From positions 211,102-275,101 of the IMG/VR virus record IMGVR_UViG_3300029258_002750: a stretch of DNA of 64,000 bases, one strand, 5' to 3'. Source of the DNA: a virus. The number at the start of each line of letters is the position of its first letter. Position 1 is the stretch's first letter. Shown piece after piece: positions 1 to 8,688 of the stretch. The notes under the pieces are model-generated. The model searched no databases and had not been told where the DNA came from. It worked only from the letters and a program-made list of their open reading frames with translations. The translations under genes were made by a program, and so were the position numbers.

Positions 1-125
1 ACCGAGATGACGGGTTCCAGCGGATCGAGGTCATCTGGGATGCCACGGACCCCGGTCCGGTGAAGCTCCGAGCGACGCAGGCTGTGACCGAGGAGCAGCT
101 CGCTTCTTTGGGAGGGGGCGACTAA
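1..125 (+). CDS. 3' end of unknown protein (partial)
   Basis: Only the last 40 codons are in the window, read in the frame starting at base 3 and ending with TAA at 123-125. The tail end reads ...FQRIEVIWDATDPG... and finishes LASLGGGD. It lies immediately upstream of a nuclease gene and of the tail assembly chaperone, where contractile-tail phages usually keep tail-tube or tail-completion genes. The visible part has no recognisable motif, so no function is proposed. Confidence 0.55.
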   Translation, partial: RDDGFQRIEVIWDATDPGPVKLRATQAVTEEQLASLGGGD

Positions 126-158
126 GTGCTACTATGTCTGCGGAAACGCGGAGGTAGT

Positions 159-1154
159 ATGGGACGCCCGAGGACCAACGTGTCTGCGGCGAAGCGTGCC
201 GAGGTGCGCTGTCGATACAAGGCCGGAGCTACGCTGGATGAGGTCTCGGCTGCGACTGGGTTGTCCGTCTGGCTCGTCCGTCGCGAGCTGGGGCGCACGC
301 GCCGTCATCCGGCACGCAAGCGGCATCTGTTCGCGGATGATCCGAGCGCGCGGGCCGAGATTGTCAGTCGCTACGAGGCCGGGGAGTCGGTCAACTGGTT
401 GGCCGAGTGGTTCGAGTGCTCGGCGAGCCCGATCAAGCGCGTGCTGCTCGAAGAGGGTGTCGATGTTCGCGGACGAGACAGGTGTCGCGGCTTCACCTTC
501 CGCGATCGGCTGGGTCGCGTGTTCTTCTTCCGATCTTCGTGGGAGGCGAAGACCGCCGCCTGGCTCGATGCGCGCAGGTTCAACTGGGACTACGAGGTCG
601 AGCAGTTCGACGACTACCTGCCGGACTTCTGGATCTACAACAGCGGTGGCGAGATCGACTACTTGATCGAGGTCAAAGGCTGGCTCTCCCCGGAGGGTGC
701 CGAGAAGATCGAGCGCTTTCGGGAGAGGCATTCAGAGATCAGATTGAAGCTGTGGCGCAAGGCCCAGCTGAAGAGGCGCGGGATCTTGGACCTACGACCG
801 GAGACGCTAGTCGATCACAGGTTCCGCACGCGCATGAATCGGGCGGTGCGCAAGCAGATCATCAAGCTCTACGAGAGCGGCATGTCGGCGATCGAGGTTG
901 GACGCGAGGTCGGGCGTGCGAAGTCGAGTGTGCTGCGTGTGCTCCACATCGCCGGTGTGGTTCGCGGTGTGTCCGAAGCCAAGCTGCTCAACTCCAGCTT
1001 CGCACCATCGAAGAGAAACAAAGCGGAACAGCTCTACAGGAAGGGGCTGTCGCTGAACGAGGTGTCAGAGAAGATCGGTGTTCCGTTGGGCACCGTCTAC
1101 GACGAGTTACGCAAGCGAGGCGTGGTCAGGAGGAAAGCGTGCCGGGGATCGTAG
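159..1154 (+). CDS. PD-(D/E)XK nuclease flanked by helix-turn-helix motifs (possible free-standing homing endonuclease)
   Basis: 331 aa. I place the start at ATG 159, preceded at 4 bases by GGAGG (150-154); an in-frame GTG at 126 has no ribosome site. Four helix-turn-helix-like segments are visible at about residues 10-46, 63-100, 227-268 and 285-325, two on each side of a nuclease core at about 112-175. The core shows a Glu near 126, the LPDF Asp156, and E171-V-K173 followed by GW. This is the PD-(D/E)XK pattern of phage endonucleases of the type that cleave DNA for homing or recombination. The 3' end overlaps the chaperone start by 16 bases. Homing-type invasion of the tail operon is inference; a regulator or repair nuclease is possible. 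Confidence 0.7.
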   Translation: MGRPRTNVSAAKRAEVRCRYKAGATLDEVSAATGLSVWLVRRELGRTRRHPARKRHLFADDPSARAEIVSRYEAGESVNWLAEWFECSASPIKRVLLEEGVDVRGRDRCRGFTFRDRLGRVFFFRSSWEAKTAAWLDARRFNWDYEVEQFDDYLPDFWIYNSGGEIDYLIEVKGWLSPEGAEKIERFRERHSEIRLKLWRKAQLKRRGILDLRPETLVDHRFRTRMNRAVRKQIIKLYESGMSAIEVGREVGRAKSSVLRVLHIAGVVRGVSEAKLLNSSFAPSKRNKAEQLYRKGLSLNEVSEKIGVPLGTVYDELRKRGVVRRKACRGS

Positions 1155-2038
1155 ACGTACCGGGTGTTGAAGTATTTGGGCGTGGTAGGGGGCAGTACCA
1201 ACTCCCCTGCGGTTACGTGGACGAGCAGGGCAAGGTCCACAAGACCATCGTCCTCCGTGAGATGACCGGCACGGAGGAAGACATCATGGACGATGACGAG
1301 CTGCCTGTTCACGAGCGGACAACCATGCTCCTCTCGGCCTGCTGCGAGAAGATCGGCAACGAGACCGATCCTGAGAAGATCAAGGCGATCATCGGTGACG
1401 ACCTGAAGGCGGGTCTGCCGATCACGTCGTCGGACCGGCTGGCGATGCGGATCTTCCTCCGCCGCTGCTCCTGCGGTGACGTCTACAAGTTCGAGCGGAC
1501 GTGCCCGCGCTGCGGCCACCTGAACAAGAACAAGCAGCTCGACCTGCGGACGATCGAGATGACCGAGGTCCCCGAGGATCGGGTGTCGAAGCGCCGCGTC
1601 GAGGTCGTGCTCCGCCGGTCCGGCCGGAAGGCGATCGTGCGCGTGCTGACGGCCAGCCACGAGGAGAAGCTCACGGGCCTGAGCCTGAACCAGAAGGATC
1701 TGCGGTCCTACGCGATCCTCGCCAGGCTCGAGCAGCTCGAGGTCGAGACAGAAGTTCCTGGGGCTGACGGTCAGCCACCACAGAAGCAGAAGCAGATGAT
1801 CACGCTCGGCGATCCGAAGCGAGACCTGGATCTGGTGAAGGCGCTCCCGAAGGACGACCGGAACCATCTCCGCGAGGTCTACAACGCGATGGAGGCCGAC
1901 GTGGACACGAGCGTCCAGGTCAGCTGCCAGGGCCGCCTCTGCAACTGCGAGTTCGAGTTCCCGCTCGACCTGGGGCAGGCTTTTTTCTCGAACACGGGAG
2001 CCGAGCCTGTTACGGCCGAGGGGCTGAACTGGTTGTAG
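1139..2038 (+). CDS. Tail assembly chaperone / T4 gp26-like baseplate protein with zinc ribbon (0-frame product)
   Basis: 299 aa from GTG 1139, with AGGAGG at 1128-1133; the frame stays open further upstream, but that part is antisense-like to the nuclease gene. The middle holds a zinc-ribbon pattern (CSCGD then CPRCGH, about residues 105-130). The segment HERTTMLLSACCEKIG and the closing FPLDLGQAFF resemble the T4-type baseplate/chaperone family encoded just before tape measure genes. Position immediately before the tape measure gene matches phage chaperones that keep the tape measure soluble during tail assembly. A slippery heptamer near the 3' end allows a longer -1 product (see the next two entries). 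Family assignment is by pattern and order, not by search. Confidence 0.7.
   Translation: MPGIVDVPGVEVFGRGRGQYQLPCGYVDEQGKVHKTIVLREMTGTEEDIMDDDELPVHERTTMLLSACCEKIGNETDPEKIKAIIGDDLKAGLPITSSDRLAMRIFLRRCSCGDVYKFERTCPRCGHLNKNKQLDLRTIEMTEVPEDRVSKRRVEVVLRRSGRKAIVRVLTASHEEKLTGLSLNQKDLRSYAILARLEQLEVETEVPGADGQPPQKQKQMITLGDPKRDLDLVKALPKDDRNHLREVYNAMEADVDTSVQVSCQGRLCNCEFEFPLDLGQAFFSNTGAEPVTAEGLNWL
1981..1987 (+). promoter_or_regulatory. Programmed -1 ribosomal frameshift site, T TTT TTC
   Basis: The zero frame reads GCT TTT TTC TCG, so the heptamer T TTT TTC is in the canonical X XXY YYZ phase. Slipping back one base lets both tRNAs re-pair on TTT TTT and opens a frame that runs without a stop to TAA 2320-2322. 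The zero frame stops at TAG 2036-2038. Such -1 slips upstream of the tape measure gene are a known, conserved feature of tailed-phage chaperone genes (lambda G/GT). Confidence 0.75.
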
Positions 2039-2322
2039 GACCGCGCTTCCATGCGTTCCTACCTCTTGGTTCCCGGGCGAATCTGGAGCACGACATCGTG
2101 TTCCTCATGGAAGCCTACAATCAGCCGTACGACGCCGTGATGAGTATGCCCTCGTCACGAAGGCATCGGTTGGTGAAAATACGAGAGGAGATCGTCCGAA
2201 CGCGGAAGACGGGTGGCGGCGGTGGGACTCAGCGCCAGGTGACATACTCGACTGGTCTGAGCCCTCACGCCTCTCAGCCGGTCGCAGAGAGGCCATCTGC
2301 TGGAGCTGCCTGGGGAGTCTAA
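1987..2322 (+). CDS. Frameshift extension of the tail assembly chaperone (GT-like C-terminal part)
   Basis: Reading in the -1 frame from base 1987 gives 111 codons to TAA 2320-2322 with no stop, which would make a fusion of about 394 aa with the first 283 residues of the chaperone. The extension contains HDIVFLMEAYNQPYDAVMSM followed by PSSRRHRLVKIREE. This helical pattern (an acidic start, a small hydrophobic patch, MP..RR) is typical of the short second chaperone ORF of myophages. The tail after about 2200 is Gly/Ser rich. An independent start at GTG 2098 or ATG 2107 is possible but has no good ribosome site, which favours the frameshift reading. TAA is followed directly by the GTG start of the tape measure gene. 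Confidence 0.65.
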   Translation, partial: LEHGSRACYGRGAELVVGPRFHAFLPLGSRANLEHDIVFLMEAYNQPYDAVMSMPSSRRHRLVKIREEIVRTRKTGGGGGTQRQVTYSTGLSPHASQPVAERPSAGAAWGV

Positions 2323-5300
2323 GTGGAACTCTATAACCTCGGAATCGGCCTCACAGTTGTCGATCACGCGACGAAGCCGATCAAATCGGTTGACGCGGCG
2401 CTGGTGTCGTTGGCCTCGTCGACCGAGGCGGCGACGAAGGCGGCTGGGGGACTCGACCACGCGTTAGTCGGCGGGTCCGTCGCTCCGGCGATGGACGAGG
2501 CGGCCGAGGGTGGCGAGGATCTGACCATCAAGATCACCGAGACAGGGCTGGCCTTCAACAGGTTTACCGCGTCGGCCGGTCTCCTCAGCAAGGCGCTGGG
2601 CCTGGTTGGTACCGACCTTCAGGGGTTGCCCCGGTGGATGAGCCAGGTCCGGGATGAGCAGGGCCGGTTCACCTCGGTGACGTGGGAGAACATGGACGCG
2701 CTCGAGCGCGTTGCGCTCGGGGCCGGGAAGACGGTCGGCTCATTCAGGGAGCTTCTCAGTACGGCCACGAAGGTCCATCCCGCGTTCTCCGCACTCGCCC
2801 GGGAGCTGAAGGAGAGCGGCCAGGCGATCTCTGGTTTCGTGCAGGACGTCGAGAACCTGGAATTCCTCGGCCGGGAACGGGACACGTTCCTCGAACTGGA
2901 GGACTCGTCACGGAAGATGGCGGCAGGATTCGGCGAGGGGCGCGAGGCCGCGTTCGAGCTTCGCAGCGACATGCTTCAGCTGGTCGGTACGACACAGTTC
3001 AGCATTGGCGAAGTCACCCGGATGACCCAGGGCTTGGCGGCGGCCGGTGTCTCTCTCACCGAGCTGTCCGAGGACCAGCAGCAGGCGTTCATCGCGCTCA
3101 ACGACCTATATGGTGTGTCTGGTCAGGAGATCGCGAAGGCCGATTCCGCTATGCGGACGTTCGGTGGCTCGATGGTCGGGGCGCTGGACGATGCCACCAA
3201 GTTCCAGTCGGCGTTCCGAATGCCGGGGATGATGGAGCAGCTCCCGGGCGTGATCGAGGGCGCAATGGACGCCACAGTCTCGTTCGGCAAGGCCGTGGTC
3301 GGCTCCGGCGCTGGGATCGTGAAGAGCGTCTCCCAGACGGCCGGTGTCTACGCCAAGGCGTTCGGCAAGACGATGGCCGAGGCTGTCCAGGCCGCCCAGC
3401 GCACGTTCGAGCGCTTCGCCAGGGCGTCGCAGACGCAGCGGCGCGTGTTCCTCGGTCTCAGCGACAGCTTCGACCCGCTCCAGATGGCAATGATGGAGAC
3501 CGGGATCTCGCTCGACCAGAGCGGCGCACTGATGCGTCAGGCGCAGACGGACACGCTCGGGTTCGTCACATCCCTGCGCGGTCACATCGACTCGATCCCG
3601 TCCCAGTTCCTCCGTGACAGGTTCATGGAGCAGCTCCGTGACGAGCTGCCCGCAGAACTCATGCGAGCGATCGAGCACACCGAGGACTACAACGCGATGG
3701 TGCGCGAGCAGGAGGAAGCCGAACGGCGTCGCGCGCTCGGGACTGCTGCCGGAGTCCAGTCGTTCGACGAGCTGACGTCTGGAATGCTCGACACGACGAA
3801 GGAACTACAGAAGATGTGGTTCAACGTCAAGCAGCTCGGCATCGCGTTCCTCACGCAGACCGGACTGATCGACGTGCTGAAGGACGCCTTCGGTGGGGCG
3901 AAGGACACGCTCGCCAGTCTCAGCTTGACGATCAAGGACTTCATCGAGAGCGAGCGGATGCGCGAGTGGGGTCAGGCCCTTGCGCCGATCCTGGGTACTG
4001 TCGGCAAAGGCGTCCTGCTCCTGGGGACAGCGTTCGGCACGCTGCTGGGCGTGGCTGGTGGTGCTACGGGGGCCATCGGCAAGCTGAATGCGATCGGCAA
4101 GTTGTTCGGCCGGTTCCCCAAGCTCGCCGGGGCGTTGCGAGCGATTGGCCCCAGGCTCCTCAAGATCCTGGGACCGATCGGGCTGATCGTCTCCGGGATC
4201 GACGCGGTGATGGACGGGATGGATCGCATGAGCAAGGTGCTCTCCGATCCCGAGGCGTCCGGGCTGGACATCTTCCAAGGCGCTGTGGAGACGGCCATCG
4301 TCACTCTCGGTACCTTCCTCGACAACATCCTGCTTGGCATCCCCAGCTGGCTTGCTGAGAAGTTCTTCCCGGAGCTAGGCGACATCTGGGAGCACGGCCT
4401 GAGCGACATCATTGGGGGGATCGGACTCAGCTTCAAGGTCTCGTTCTTCGAGATCAAGAGCCTCGGCATCACCGTGGGCAAGTTCCTGCTCGAGCACATG
4501 GGCGGCATGTGGGTGTCGGTCGCGCAGATCGCTCTCAGCTCGTTCGAGAAGATCTCCAACGCGATCGTGGCGATCAAAGGTGTCGGACAGTTCGTTGTCG
4601 ATGCCTTCAGTGGAAGCTGGGAGAAGGGCTGGGCGGCGATCAAGGTGGCCGGGCTCACTGCCGCGAAGGCCATCTCCGACATGCTGCTGGGAGAAAACGG
4701 CATCCTTAGCGGAGCGCTCACCGCTGTTGAGAAGCTATTGGACTACGCATACAACTACGGACCACGCGGGGCGTCGGACATGGCGCTGGAGGCGCTTACC
4801 GCTATCCGTGGCGTGCGGTCCAGTGCCGTAGGCTTCGGTAGGGACATGGCCGCGTCCCTGACGGCCGCCGCCGACGAGCAAGCCAGAATATCCGGGCTGG
4901 GCGCCGACTGGGAGACCACGCAGCAGCGAATTGCGGCCGAGCAGAAGGCCGTGACGTCGGGTGTGGCCGGTATGAAGGAGGGTCTAGACGACGCCCACCA
5001 GTCGGCGCTGAAGTTCATGGACGACCAGAAGGTCATCGCCGAAACGGAAGTGGCCAATTCGCGCGCCGAGTTGGAGCTGAACAGGCGGAAGCGCAAGGAG
5101 AACAACGAGAACTTCGGCGAGGCCGCCGAGTTCCGCCGCCGGGCGAAGAGCCACACGGAGCAGGCTCTCCGAGAGCTGGCCGAGAAGGGTACCGCTCTCA
5201 GCGCGTCCGGTATGCGCGAGGCCGAGCGCCGCCTCAGGTCGCACATGGAGAAGTCCCTGAGCGACATCGCATCGTCGGTCGCCAAGGGCGAGATCGAGCT

Positions 5301-5568
5301 GGACGAGGGGATCACGAGATTTGCCGAGGCCAAGCGCCGTGGCCTGGAAGCTGCCATGAAGGGCAAGGCCCCGGGCGAGGTCGCGGATAGCGCGGGCAAG
5401 GGCGCGGGCGCGGGCGGCATCCCAGCTGAGGCGTGGGCCGCGCTGGTTAGGAAGCTCGAGGGGCGCGGCGGCGGCGATCAGAAGGTGCGCGTCGTGTTCC
5501 GGGGCGTCGGCAACGGCATCGATGAGCACATGGCTCGGAAGGCGTCTGTTGAGGAGGCGCAGATGTAA
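2323..5568 (+). CDS. Tail tape measure protein
   Basis: 1081 aa, GTG start directly after the chaperone extension stop. The N-terminus (LGIGLTVVDHATKPIKSV) is typical of tape measure proteins. The chain is rich in Ala, Gly, Lys and Glu, with long helical stretches, clustered hydrophobic segments at about residues 548-640 (LGTVGKGVLLLGTAFGTLLG and following) and 665-790, and a charged coiled coil near 900-1010. It sets tail length and is ejected through the membrane during infection. By the usual 1.5 angstrom per residue rule a tail of about 160 nm is expected. Order (chaperone, tape measure, LysM-like, hub) is that of contractile tails. Confidence 0.9.
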   Translation: MELYNLGIGLTVVDHATKPIKSVDAALVSLASSTEAATKAAGGLDHALVGGSVAPAMDEAAEGGEDLTIKITETGLAFNRFTASAGLLSKALGLVGTDLQGLPRWMSQVRDEQGRFTSVTWENMDALERVALGAGKTVGSFRELLSTATKVHPAFSALARELKESGQAISGFVQDVENLEFLGRERDTFLELEDSSRKMAAGFGEGREAAFELRSDMLQLVGTTQFSIGEVTRMTQGLAAAGVSLTELSEDQQQAFIALNDLYGVSGQEIAKADSAMRTFGGSMVGALDDATKFQSAFRMPGMMEQLPGVIEGAMDATVSFGKAVVGSGAGIVKSVSQTAGVYAKAFGKTMAEAVQAAQRTFERFARASQTQRRVFLGLSDSFDPLQMAMMETGISLDQSGALMRQAQTDTLGFVTSLRGHIDSIPSQFLRDRFMEQLRDELPAELMRAIEHTEDYNAMVREQEEAERRRALGTAAGVQSFDELTSGMLDTTKELQKMWFNVKQLGIAFLTQTGLIDVLKDAFGGAKDTLASLSLTIKDFIESERMREWGQALAPILGTVGKGVLLLGTAFGTLLGVAGGATGAIGKLNAIGKLFGRFPKLAGALRAIGPRLLKILGPIGLIVSGIDAVMDGMDRMSKVLSDPEASGLDIFQGAVETAIVTLGTFLDNILLGIPSWLAEKFFPELGDIWEHGLSDIIGGIGLSFKVSFFEIKSLGITVGKFLLEHMGGMWVSVAQIALSSFEKISNAIVAIKGVGQFVVDAFSGSWEKGWAAIKVAGLTAAKAISDMLLGENGILSGALTAVEKLLDYAYNYGPRGASDMALEALTAIRGVRSSAVGFGRDMAASLTAAADEQARISGLGADWETTQQRIAAEQKAVTSGVAGMKEGLDDAHQSALKFMDDQKVIAETEVANSRAELELNRRKRKENNENFGEAAEFRRRAKSHTEQALRELAEKGTALSASGMREAERRLRSHMEKSLSDIASSVAKGEIELDEGITRFAEAKRRGLEAAMKGKAPGEVADSAGKGAGAGGIPAEAWAALVRKLEGRGGGDQKVRVVFRGVGNGIDEHMARKASVEEAQM

Positions 5569-5876
5569 TGGCGAGTCCGATCAGACGAAACCCAAAGGGT
5601 CCGCTGCGTTTTTCGACGCTCGTCAAGTACGAGGAGGTGATCTGGTGGGACAAGACGCGCCCACCGGCCCTCAACCCTCACTCGGACGACCACGAGTACG
5701 TCGTCCACTACCTCGACCGCCCAGACAGCCTGGCTGACGAGGAGCTGGGCGACGACGCGACCGGCCACCTCATCATGCTCCGCAACGACATGCGGCTCTG
5801 GCCGAACGACTTCCTTCCCGGCCTCCGTATCCAGGTTCCGACCAGGCTCAGTCTCAGTGAGAGGGGCTTCCTCTAG
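5568..5876 (+). CDS. LysM-like baseplate wedge protein (T4 gp53-like)
   Basis: 102 aa, start ATG overlapping the tape measure stop (TAATG). The C-terminal half, about residues 42-98, runs HYLDRPDSLADEELGD, then a residue-poor turn, then LWPNDFLPGLRIQVP. This is a degenerate LysM pattern (DxxxxLA...GD...W...N...P..L.PG..L.IP), as in gp53-type baseplate wedge proteins. Its place between tape measure and hub is where contractile-tail phages carry this protein, which helps link the hub to the wedges. No catalytic motif is expected or seen. Confidence 0.7.
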   Translation: MASPIRRNPKGPLRFSTLVKYEEVIWWDKTRPPALNPHSDDHEYVVHYLDRPDSLADEELGDDATGHLIMLRNDMRLWPNDFLPGLRIQVPTRLSLSERGFL

Positions 5877-7396
5877 TGGGCGACGGGCGCTACAACCCGC
5901 TTTCCGGCGCCGAAGGTACAGGTGACTTCTTCGCGCCGTTCTTCACGTTGAAGTTCCTCACCGTGGAGCAGCTCGAGGGGAACGTCAACGTCGATGGCGA
6001 GCAGGTTGGCAACAACGAGCGTCAGCCCATTGAGGAGTCCAAGGGCCAGACGAGCAGCGGTGACATCACGCTCGAGTTCGACTACAGCAGTTGGCTGCGG
6101 AGCTTTTCCCCATCGATCGAGATCAGGCTCGAGGGCGGCGGCTTCGCCGAGGCGACGGTGACGCTCGAGCCGCCGTTCGCCGACGCGGTCAAGATCGTCG
6201 ATGACCGCGCGATCCAGAGGAACGGCGTCATGGTGATCGAGTGGGGCTGGCTGCCGAGCACGCCCACCGCGAAGAAGCTCACCAGCGACAAGCACATCTT
6301 CATGATCACGAAGCCGGGTCTCGATATGTCGGGCACCGACATTCGGGTGACAATCCACGGCACGGACCTCCTCAGCGGCAGCGGAATTGCCAGGCAGGCG
6401 AAGACAAGCTACGCGAGGAACTCGGGAGCTGCTGCTAGGGCTGAGGAGAACGGGACGTTCGCTACCGATCTAGCCGTTCTCGAACACCTCGCCAGGAAGA
6501 CCAACCTGGAGCTGGATGTATCGCAGGTCGGCGCTGACTCGCCGCTCCGCCAACAGAGGCCGCTCAACAAGGAGGAGCCGGAGGTACTCGAGCAGAACTC
6601 TAGTGACTGGCTCTTCTTCAAGGAGCTGTGCGATACGAACCGCTGCTCGTTCTTCGTGCTCGGTGACAAGGTGATCGTGGGCGACATGAACACGATCAAG
6701 AAGGTGGACGCGTCCTACAACCTGCTGTTCATGCAGGCGCCCGAGAACGACCGCGACATCCCGATGGAGGCGTTCTCGACGAGGGCGCTGGAGACCTTGT
6801 TCTCGACTCCGGCCGGTCGAGGCATGACGCACTCGTACGCCGACCCGGATACGGGAGAGGTCACTACACTGGTGCTCGATCCACTAGACATGGCGGACGA
6901 GGAGCACACCGGCCAGCTGAATGCGGCCGGTGCGAGGAACGCAGATGGAACCACCTACCAGGTAGATCAGCAGGGGACAGCGGTTACCCCGAATCCGGCC
7001 ATGACGGGGAACACGGTCGGTACGCACAAATCAAACTCTAATGCTATCCCGAACCGCGATGAGCACGCCAAAAAGCCTGTCCGGGACGGGAACACCTGGA
7101 TGAACACGGAGGCAACGGCCACGGTCCTCGGTCACCCGGATCTGGTGCCGATGATGATCGTGCGCGTGCTGTGCGGTAGCGAGACGTTCAGCGGTGCCTA
7201 CCGGATCATCGAGGTGACGCACCGGATCGGGATGGACGGCTACTCCACTGATCTGAAGCTGAAACGAGAGTCCTCGAGCGGTGACAAGAACACCGGAACA
7301 GGGAAGGTTCCGATCACGGGCGGGCAGGATCCTCCCACGAGGGAGGGCGGGGGCGAGGCTGTAGACCCGGAGCCGCAGGAAAGGGTCGACAGCTGA
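5876..7396 (+). CDS. Baseplate hub protein (P2 gpD / T4 gp27-like)
   Basis: 506 aa, GTG start in a TAGTG junction. The chain opens with beta-rich segments (LEFDYSSWLRSFSPSIEIRL), has an MVIEWGW stretch, and a central helical piece with NSSDWLFFKELCDTNRCSFF that matches the late-control-D hub family (reduced set of data to be read at one step, then short-range strands). It closes with a beta region GHPDLVPMMIVRVLCG and a flexible Gly/Pro-rich tail. In the baseplate the trimeric hub caps the tail tube and carries the spike encoded next. Assignment rests on this pattern and on the canonical gene order. Confidence 0.8.
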   Translation: MGDGRYNPLSGAEGTGDFFAPFFTLKFLTVEQLEGNVNVDGEQVGNNERQPIEESKGQTSSGDITLEFDYSSWLRSFSPSIEIRLEGGGFAEATVTLEPPFADAVKIVDDRAIQRNGVMVIEWGWLPSTPTAKKLTSDKHIFMITKPGLDMSGTDIRVTIHGTDLLSGSGIARQAKTSYARNSGAAARAEENGTFATDLAVLEHLARKTNLELDVSQVGADSPLRQQRPLNKEEPEVLEQNSSDWLFFKELCDTNRCSFFVLGDKVIVGDMNTIKKVDASYNLLFMQAPENDRDIPMEAFSTRALETLFSTPAGRGMTHSYADPDTGEVTTLVLDPLDMADEEHTGQLNAAGARNADGTTYQVDQQGTAVTPNPAMTGNTVGTHKSNSNAIPNRDEHAKKPVRDGNTWMNTEATATVLGHPDLVPMMIVRVLCGSETFSGAYRIIEVTHRIGMDGYSTDLKLKRESSSGDKNTGTGKVPITGGQDPPTREGGGEAVDPEPQERVDS

Positions 7397-8688
7397 TGAG
7401 TCCCTTCTTCCGATTCGTGAAGAACATCCGAGATCGCGGCCTGGAGTACGTCACAGGCAGGCACTACTCGAAGTATCAGGGGACCGTCGTCGACAACGAG
7501 GATCCGCAGGGCCAGGGCCGAGTCAGGGTCAGCTGCGAGTCGGTGACCGGCCGCAAGGGTGAGCTGAGTATCTGGGCCTACCCCAGCTCGGACTTCGCTG
7601 GGCCGGACAAGGGTATCTTCTTCCCCCCGAACAAGGACGACAAGGTCTGGGTCTGGTTCGACTACGGCGACCTCCGTGTGCCGAGGTTCTCCGGGTCCTG
7701 GTGGGGGAACAGGGACCAGGACAAGGGCGCGAACGGCGCCCAGGTGCCGAAGGAGTTCGCGACCGAGGGCGGCGAGCCCACGAAGCGCGGTATCAAGACG
7801 AAGGCGGGTCTCGGACTCCTGTTCGAGGACAAGGCTGGCGAGCAGAAGGTCCAGGTCTGGACCGGCGCCCAGGGAGAGGCGGGAACCGAGGCCGAGAAGC
7901 ACCACCAGATGACCCTCTCCGACAAGAGCGGGGAGGAGCAGATCGTTATCGCGTCGTTCGGGGGGCGTCAGTCCAGTTGGATCGACATCTCCGGCCAGGA
8001 GGCGATCGAGCACAGGTCCGCGAACGACCACTTCATCAAGATCAGCGACGCCCAGGACAACATCGTCCTCCAGCTCGCGAACGGGAACACGATCAAGATC
8101 GAGACGAACCCCAGCAAGATCACCGTGCAGACGACCGGCCAGCAGAAGGCCGAGTTCTTCGACTCGCCTGCCTCGATCAACGTGCAGGACGCGAACGGGA
8201 ACATCGTCAACATGGGTCCGACCGGCGTGAACGTCAATGCAGCCGCGCTGGTGAACGTGGTGGCCGGAACGACCGCGAACGTCACGGCTGGCGGGGCTGC
8301 GACCGTGACGGCCGCCGGTCTCCTGACGCTCGCCGGTAACGGTCTGACGATGCAGAGCACGGGGTCAGCGCCGACCCAGATCACAGGCGGCGGGGTCGCG
8401 AATGAGACGTTCGCCGGGGCCAAGACGTCGCAGGATGGGGGCTCGATCCACACGTCCACAGGCCCGTGGCGGGTGACTGGCGCAGGGGTCGAGCTGATCT
8501 CGGCCCTCGGGTCCTCGACCTGCTTCGTGGGCGCGAACGGGGTCAAGTACCGGCTCGTCGATGAGCGGTTCTTGGTCTGGGCCGAGAACCACACGCATCT
8601 GCTCGGCTTCAGCGGTGCGCCGACTGGCAAGCCGATCCAGCCGGTCATACCGAACCTCATGGCTACCGACGCGCTGAGGGGGAACTGA
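7396..8688 (+). CDS. Baseplate central spike protein with OB fold (P2 gpV / T4 gp5-like)
   Basis: 430 aa, ATG in a TGATG junction with the hub gene. Residues about 25-110 form the gp5-type OB domain (KYQGTVVDNEDPQGQGRVRV, then GIFFPPNKDDKVWVWFDYGD and PRFSGSWWG). Residues 170-330 are repetitive short beta strands (ISDAQDNIVLQLANGNTIKI, VNVVAGTTANVTAGGAATV), which is what a trimeric beta-helical needle looks like. A final ENHTHLLGFSG segment near 400 carries an HxH pair that could bind a metal at the tip, as in P2 gpV, although here it is followed by about 30 residues. No lysozyme domain is inserted. Confidence 0.85.
   Translation: MSPFFRFVKNIRDRGLEYVTGRHYSKYQGTVVDNEDPQGQGRVRVSCESVTGRKGELSIWAYPSSDFAGPDKGIFFPPNKDDKVWVWFDYGDLRVPRFSGSWWGNRDQDKGANGAQVPKEFATEGGEPTKRGIKTKAGLGLLFEDKAGEQKVQVWTGAQGEAGTEAEKHHQMTLSDKSGEEQIVIASFGGRQSSWIDISGQEAIEHRSANDHFIKISDAQDNIVLQLANGNTIKIETNPSKITVQTTGQQKAEFFDSPASINVQDANGNIVNMGPTGVNVNAAALVNVVAGTTANVTAGGAATVTAAGLLTLAGNGLTMQSTGSAPTQITGGGVANETFAGAKTSQDGGSIHTSTGPWRVTGAGVELISALGSSTCFVGANGVKYRLVDERFLVWAENHTHLLGFSGAPTGKPIQPVIPNLMATDALRGN

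Noticed and set aside
126-158. Earlier GTG start for the nuclease gene
   Set aside because: No ribosome site; ATG 159 has GGAGG four bases upstream.
407-1138. Upstream extension of the chaperone frame
   Set aside because: It overlaps the nuclease gene in another frame and has a biased Arg/Gly composition; GTG 1139 has AGGAGG at the right distance.
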